A DNA stretch of 47,852 bases from positions 7,825 to 55,676 of the forward strand of contig NZ_AWTC01000001.1 in the NCBI RefSeq assembly GCF_000497245.1, written 5' to 3'. Below the pieces are notes generated by a model, which saw nothing but the letters and a program-made list of their open reading frames with translations, did not search any database and was not told the DNA's origin. The stretch is from Sporolactobacillus laevolacticus DSM 442 (GTDB taxonomy: Bacteria > Bacillota > Bacilli > Bacillales > Sporolactobacillaceae). This document shows positions 44,587 through 47,852 of the stretch, piece by piece; position 1 is the first letter of the stretch; each line of letters starts with the position of its first letter. A program made the position numbers and the translations under genes.

Positions 44587-45198
44587 GTGATTATTATCAG
44601 CACTCCTGTAAGAAAAAACAAGCAGCAAGCAGAGATGCGAGCAGCTATTCTTCAATCTGCTCGTGTGCTACTCACGCATAACGGCATAGAACATCTATCC
44701 ATTCGAAAAGTTGCGCAGCAAATCGATTATTCTCCGGCGATTGTCTATCATTATTTTAATAATAAGGAAGAAATTATTGACGCGCTCTTAGAAGAGGATT
44801 ACGAAAAAATTGTTGAGGTTGTTAAAACGACTGCAGAATACTATTCAAAAAAGGATTTTAAAAATGGAATTGTCGCCTACATCCGGCTTGTTACAGACAT
44901 GGGCGCTTTTTATAAAAACGTGATGATTTCCGATTTACCACGCATACTTCAACGTACATCTGTGCTTCATAAAGGTGCTGCACAAGAGAGACCGGCGCTC
45001 GAAGCGCTATGCAGCGATCTTCGCGTATGCCCGGCATTCGCGAACCAAAGCGATGCGGATATTGAGCTTGCCGCGCAAATCATTTGGAGCACCTTATTCG
45101 GATTGGCGACAAGAATCATTATTGAAGATGTAGACAAAGACCAGAAAGAACGTCTCGCTGAGCAGGCAGCAGAACTTATATTAAAAATGTTTCGTTAA
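44587..45198 (+). CDS. TetR-family transcriptional regulator
   Basis: A 203-residue TetR-type repressor: HTH at residues about 30-60 (LSIRKVAQQIDYSPAIVYHY) and a helical ligand domain. The nominal GTG at 44587 overlaps the sequence AAGGGAAGTGAT (44579-44590), which looks like the Shine-Dalgarno itself, so the true start may be a non-canonical ATT (44590 or 44593) or ATC (44596). Thirteen bases before the flavodoxin gene; one operon under the operator at 44561. Confidence 0.87.
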   Translation: MIIISTPVRKNKQQAEMRAAILQSARVLLTHNGIEHLSIRKVAQQIDYSPAIVYHYFNNKEEIIDALLEEDYEKIVEVVKTTAEYYSKKDFKNGIVAYIRLVTDMGAFYKNVMISDLPRILQRTSVLHKGAAQERPALEALCSDLRVCPAFANQSDADIELAAQIIWSTLFGLATRIIIEDVDKDQKERLAEQAAELILKMFR

Positions 45199-45211
45199 AG
45201 GAGAATGATTC

Positions 45212-45691
45212 ATGAAATCACTAATCATTTACGCAACCAAATACGGAAGCGCTGCTGAAGTTGCACGAAGAATTAAGAACCAATTGGATGGCAACACTGA
45301 GTTAATTAATGTTATGACAGATCCAGCACCGACTCCCAACCATTATGATACTGTGATTCTTGGCGGTTCCATTTACATGGGCAAAATACAAAAGCAACTC
45401 ACCAACTATATCAACAAAAATTTAGAAGAGCTGAAAAAGAAAAATGTCGGTCTTTACATCTGCGCTGGACATCCTGACAAAGATTATGTGCTTAACGAGT
45501 TTAGAAATGCATTTCCAGAAGACTTATATAAGCATGCTTTAGTTAAGGATACTCTTGGTTATGTCTTTAACTTTGAAAAGCTTCGATTCTTTGATAAATT
45601 GATTTTACGTGCTTTTAAGGGCGACAGTGTCAGTACATCAGAATTGTATGATGACCGTATTGCATCATTTTCTCAAGCATTTAATAAATGA
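45212..45691 (+). CDS. Flavodoxin-domain protein (HemG-like)
   Basis: A 159-residue FMN-binding protein: P-loop IYATKYGSAAEVARRI, ILGGSIYMGKIQKQL and YICAGHPDKDYV. The YATKYGS start is shared with menaquinone-dependent protoporphyrinogen oxidase HemG and related flavodoxins. Downstream of TetR in one operon; perhaps redox or heme stress. No heme genes nearby, so HemG function is not claimed. Confidence 0.85.
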   Translation: MKSLIIYATKYGSAAEVARRIKNQLDGNTELINVMTDPAPTPNHYDTVILGGSIYMGKIQKQLTNYINKNLEELKKKNVGLYICAGHPDKDYVLNEFRNAFPEDLYKHALVKDTLGYVFNFEKLRFFDKLILRAFKGDSVSTSELYDDRIASFSQAFNK

Positions 45692-45740
45692 ATTTTAGAC
45701 AAGAAGCGCCCGATCCTTAGTTGATCCGTAGTTCATGTCG

Positions 45741-45756
45741 CTGCGGGGTCTCGCTT
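45741..45756. repeat. Second copy of the CTGCGGGGTCTC motif
   Basis: CTGCGGGGTCTCGCTT repeats the window-start sequence at 10-25 with one mismatch. Probably a decayed end of the same dispersed intergenic element. Confidence 0.4.
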
Positions 45757-45802
45757 TTGAATGAGTAATCCCCTCAAAAAATTATACTTTCCTGTCATTT
45801 AA

Positions 45803-45829
45803 AAAAATCCGGCAAATGCCCGGATTTTT
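45803..45829. terminator. Bidirectional terminator
   Basis: Ten-bp stem AAAAATCCGG/CCGGATTTTT (45803-45812 with 45820-45829), just before the PhzF stop codon, serving both convergent genes. Confidence 0.85.
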
Positions 45830-45838
45830 GGATCACGT

Positions 45839-46711
45839 TTACGAAAGGGAAAGCAAGCGTTTCTGGATGTTTGAAGCCGTCCCCCCTGCTTCGATTTTCT
45901 GAATATGATCACCACTCCATTTGATTTTGGTGAAAATAGTTGATGGCCGGTTCATGCTGTCTCCCTGCCTGAAGATATATGGCTGGACACTTGGATTGGC
46001 TATTTTTTTATATTTATGCAGATAGCAGGTCAGTGCTCCATTTGATGTACCAGTCGCACTTTCTTCCGGAATATCATATAAAGGCGCAAAGTTTCGGCAA
46101 TAAGCTATAACACCTTGCTCAGCATCCAAGGTAAATAGATGATAGCCAATTGTTTTATATTTTTGGCTTACTTGTGCAATTTTTTTAAAATCAGGCACGA
46201 TCCTGTTCAGTGTATCTTGATTTTTAATTGGAACGAATATATCTCTAAGTCCTGTGGAGACAACTTCGACCGGCAACTTTTCATCCAGCATTGCTATGGG
46301 AATATTGAGGGAGTCAGCAATTTCATTTCGATCTGGCTGATCCGAAAATAAAGGCAAAGCCTGGGAAAGAAAAATTCGGTTGCCCTCCTCAGCCGTAATT
46401 TCCAGTACTCCCGCGCCGGTCTCAATTTTATAGACGCCATAACCGATTTTCTTTTGCAGCAGCATCAGGTAAAAGGTGGCAATGGTAGCATGTCCGCACA
46501 AATCGACCTCGGCATTCGGAGTAAAATAGCTGACTTTGTAATCAGCAACTTTTGATTTCTGCACAAAGGCCGTTTCCGAAAAACCGACAAGGCGTGCAAT
46601 CTCTTGCATCTCATTCGGTTTCAAAGTATCTCCACCAAAGACAACACCTGCCGGATTTCCACCATTAGGCTCACTTGAAAAAGCATTTAGGGTAAATACC
46701 TCGACATCCAT
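45839..46711 (-). CDS. PhzF-family isomerase/epimerase (second copy)
   Basis: A 290-residue PhzF-fold protein: FTLNAFSSEPNGGNPAGVV, catalytic Glu in GFSETAFVQ, VDLCGHATIATFYLM and a degenerate EESATGTSNGALTCYL instead of EDPVTG. Divergent in sequence from the copy at 24847, so a different substrate is likely. ATG 46711 with AAGGAACGTGA upstream. Confidence 0.9.
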   Translation of the reverse strand: MDVEVFTLNAFSSEPNGGNPAGVVFGGDTLKPNEMQEIARLVGFSETAFVQKSKVADYKVSYFTPNAEVDLCGHATIATFYLMLLQKKIGYGVYKIETGAGVLEITAEEGNRIFLSQALPLFSDQPDRNEIADSLNIPIAMLDEKLPVEVVSTGLRDIFVPIKNQDTLNRIVPDFKKIAQVSQKYKTIGYHLFTLDAEQGVIAYCRNFAPLYDIPEESATGTSNGALTCYLHKYKKIANPSVQPYIFRQGDSMNRPSTIFTKIKWSGDHIQKIEAGGTASNIQKRLLSLS

Positions 46712-46801
46712 TTTTTATCACGTTCCTTTTTTTCGCTTTTAATCTAATTTTTCGAAACTCAAAAATATAAGATTATTGCATCTTTTTGCCTGTTGAAGTT
46801 A

Positions 46802-47401
46802 TCACTGCCGGTCCGCACGAATAAAATAACCGCTTTTATACCACTCGAGAGGCTCAAGGTAGACGTTCCATCCTCTCTTTCGGTATTCTTCAACAATCTG
46901 TTCCGGAGTGAGTTGGTTTTTCATTCTCTCATTTTGACTGATGAACCAGCCCATTTGTCGAATGCCTGAAGTCACTAGATTGGTTACATCGTCAAAGTAT
47001 CGATCTGTATCCTCAATAAACATAAAAACATCACGACTGACTAAAAAATCCAGAGTCTGTTCAGCAAACACCTTGCTTAATTGAGCAATATCAGAATGAA
47101 GAAACTGAAACTTGCTAAGAACTGTCATATCCGTCAACTGGTCATTACACGCTTCGTCCTGATCAAGTCCATAGATGACCTTAATACGTTTATTGTCCAT
47201 CAAGTACCTACTCAGGAATCCCCCTCCGCATCCCAAGTCAAGTATTGTACCTGAGAGATCATTGAAATAGCTATGAATTCGATGATTGTAATAATAAGCA
47301 GCAGCTTTCTGGTCGACAACATTCTCTGTGCCGCATCTTGGGCATCTAATCTTCAAAGTGAAAGATGTCTCATTCCAAGGATGATGCTCCTTCTGCAACA
47401 C
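46802..47401 (-). CDS. Zinc-ribbon SAM methyltransferase, N-terminus possibly frameshifted
   Basis: A methyltransferase domain (ILDLGCGGGFLSRYL, motif I) follows a zinc-ribbon-like half (IRCPRCGTENVV). The annotated start (TTG 47401) is suspect: the same frame reads LCSKCGYACSVL just upstream (the other Cys pair), yet contains no ATG or supported start. A different frame from ATG 47505 reads MKKFKPDWSGDPLFLG. A one- or two-base indel near 47445 would join them into a full N-terminus. Substrate unknown; a Zn-ribbon partner suggests RNA or protein methylation, which I cannot test. Confidence 0.75.
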   Translation of the reverse strand: MLQKEHHPWNETSFTLKIRCPRCGTENVVDQKAAAYYYNHRIHSYFNDLSGTILDLGCGGGFLSRYLMDNKRIKVIYGLDQDEACNDQLTDMTVLSKFQFLHSDIAQLSKVFAEQTLDFLVSRDVFMFIEDTDRYFDDVTNLVTSGIRQMGWFISQNERMKNQLTPEQIVEEYRKRGWNVYLEPLEWYKSGYFIRADRQ

Positions 47402-47584
47402 GCTACATGCATAACCGCATTTGCTGCATAATGTTCCCCATACGACATTTGAATGCTCCCTAAAAATAATGGATCACCTGACCAATCGGGCTTAAATTTT
47501 TTCATCTATCTAAATGCTAACCTATGTATTCCGCAAGGATCTTAGCTCACAATGAATCTATGAAATTTTAACCTTATTATACTA

Positions 47585-47852
47585 TAAGAGTCTGTTCGAA
47601 AAGGAGGACAAAAAGGACCAAGAAGGTCAAGGAAACGCAGTTTCGAGCACCGGAGCGTGCTTCTACAGGATGTAGTGACTTCAACGTTACGTACAGGACG
47701 TACGCGTTCTTAGTTGAAGTTCCACTATTATGAAAACGTGAGGAGCGAAGAAGCAAGTTGACACAGAGAACTTCCGCAGGATGCGGTGACTTCTGCGTTA
47801 TGCACAGGACGTGCATGTAATTAGCAGAAGATCCTTCTTACCCTTTCCCGGA
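47585..47852 (+). repeat. Structured hairpin-array repeat, possible CsrA-binding RNA, runs off the window
   Basis: A GC-richer, non-coding 268-base element made of consecutive hairpins. H1 GACC-AAGAA-GGTC (47616-47628); H2 GAAAC-GCA-GTTTC (47632-47644); H3 AGCAC-CGGAGC-GTGCT (47646-47661); H4 CTACA-GGA-TGTAG (47663-47675); H5 ACTTCAAC/GTTGAAGT (47678-47685, 47713-47720) containing CGTAC-AGGAC-GTACG; H6 CCGCA-GGA-TGCGG (47774-47786); H7 CTTCTGC/GCAGAAG (47790-47796, 47824-47830) containing TGCAC-AGGAC-GTGCA. H4-H5 and H6-H7 are two tandem copies. The stems differ by compensatory changes, so structure rather than protein is selected. Alternative: a dispersed Bacillales intergenic repeat of unknown role. 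Confidence 0.6.

Noticed and set aside
47577-47816. 79-residue leftward frame with internal repetition (VLCITQKSPHPAEVL / VLYVTLKSLHPVEAR)
   Set aside because: Its repetition is just the translated shadow of the two structured repeat units; no ribosome binding site, and stem covariation explains the sequence better.
1-47852. Mobile element, prophage, CRISPR, rRNA or tRNA
   Set aside because: No transposase, integrase, phage structural gene, regularly spaced repeat array or cloverleaf seen; the cad operon has no flanking recombinase.

Overview
The window looks like ordinary chromosome of a low-GC, motile Gram-positive rod of the order Bacillales. The Bacillaceae and Sporolactobacillaceae are the best guesses; no single marker fixes the genus. 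Evidence: strong AGGAGG-type ribosome binding sites, many TTG starts, Bacillales families (MarR plus MMPL pair, LevB-like secreted levanase, VanZ, DUF5316, DUF6366, IDEAL-domain protein, YkvA/DUF1232, CadC/CadA), and Rho-independent terminators behind most transcription units. There is no rRNA, tRNA, CRISPR array, transposase or prophage gene.

Layout. 1-4.3 kb: degenerate intergenic repeat, dps, a YhdH/AcuI-type reductase, and a divergent LysR regulator/amino-acid permease pair. 4.4-8.2 kb: a MarR/MMPL exporter operon with a visible operator. 8.2-10.2 kb: a chemoreceptor. 10.5-13.6 kb: a leftward run of argC, thyX, an AhpD-like protein, a GNAT acetyltransferase and a frameshifted Nudix gene. 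13.7-19.1 kb: HAD phosphatase, a 44-residue membrane protein, a WYL regulator with a divergent MFS pump, DUF5316, a frameshifted VanZ gene, a broken cytidine deaminase and a CBS protein. 19.3-27.2 kb: hydrolase, levanase, phosphoesterase, HxlR/MFS pair, PhzF, histidine phosphatase and a frameshifted LysE exporter. 27.3-31.4 kb: a small operon with a broken first gene, the cadCA cadmium operon, YkvA and DUF6366 proteins. 31.5-34.8 kb: nucleotidyltransferase, an ArsR-DUF2087 regulator and MFS pump sharing a duplicated 24-bp operator, then a c-di-GMP-I riboswitch in front of a lone CheY-like receiver. 34.8-39.3 kb: racemase, GNAT, AraC, DUF2000, methyltransferase, DUF2785. 39.6-47.4 kb: OatA-like acyltransferase, MocR/LysE pair, IDEAL protein, TetR/flavodoxin operon, a second PhzF and a zinc-ribbon methyltransferase. 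47.6-47.85 kb: a structured repeat that runs off the window end.

The dominant pattern is one-regulator/one-transporter pairs (LysR/APC, MarR/MMPL, WYL/MFS, HxlR/MFS, CadC/CadA, ArsR/MFS, MocR/LysE), typical of an accessory efflux and stress region.

Three things stand out. (1) The element at the right end is a chain of hairpins. Four of them present the heptamer CAGGATG or CAGGACG at the loop, which resembles the repeat of CsrB-type decoy RNAs, and the two halves of the element show compensatory base changes in the stems. (2) The c-di-GMP riboswitch has a readable expression platform: conserved aptamer bases can pair instead with a segment next to a hairpin that hides the ribosome binding site. 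(3) Five genes (Nudix, VanZ, cytidine deaminase, LysE, and the unnamed gene before 27705), and possibly a sixth (the methyltransferase N-terminus), carry small indels or a stop codon. This is either local gene decay or uncorrected indel errors in the assembly; reads are needed to decide.
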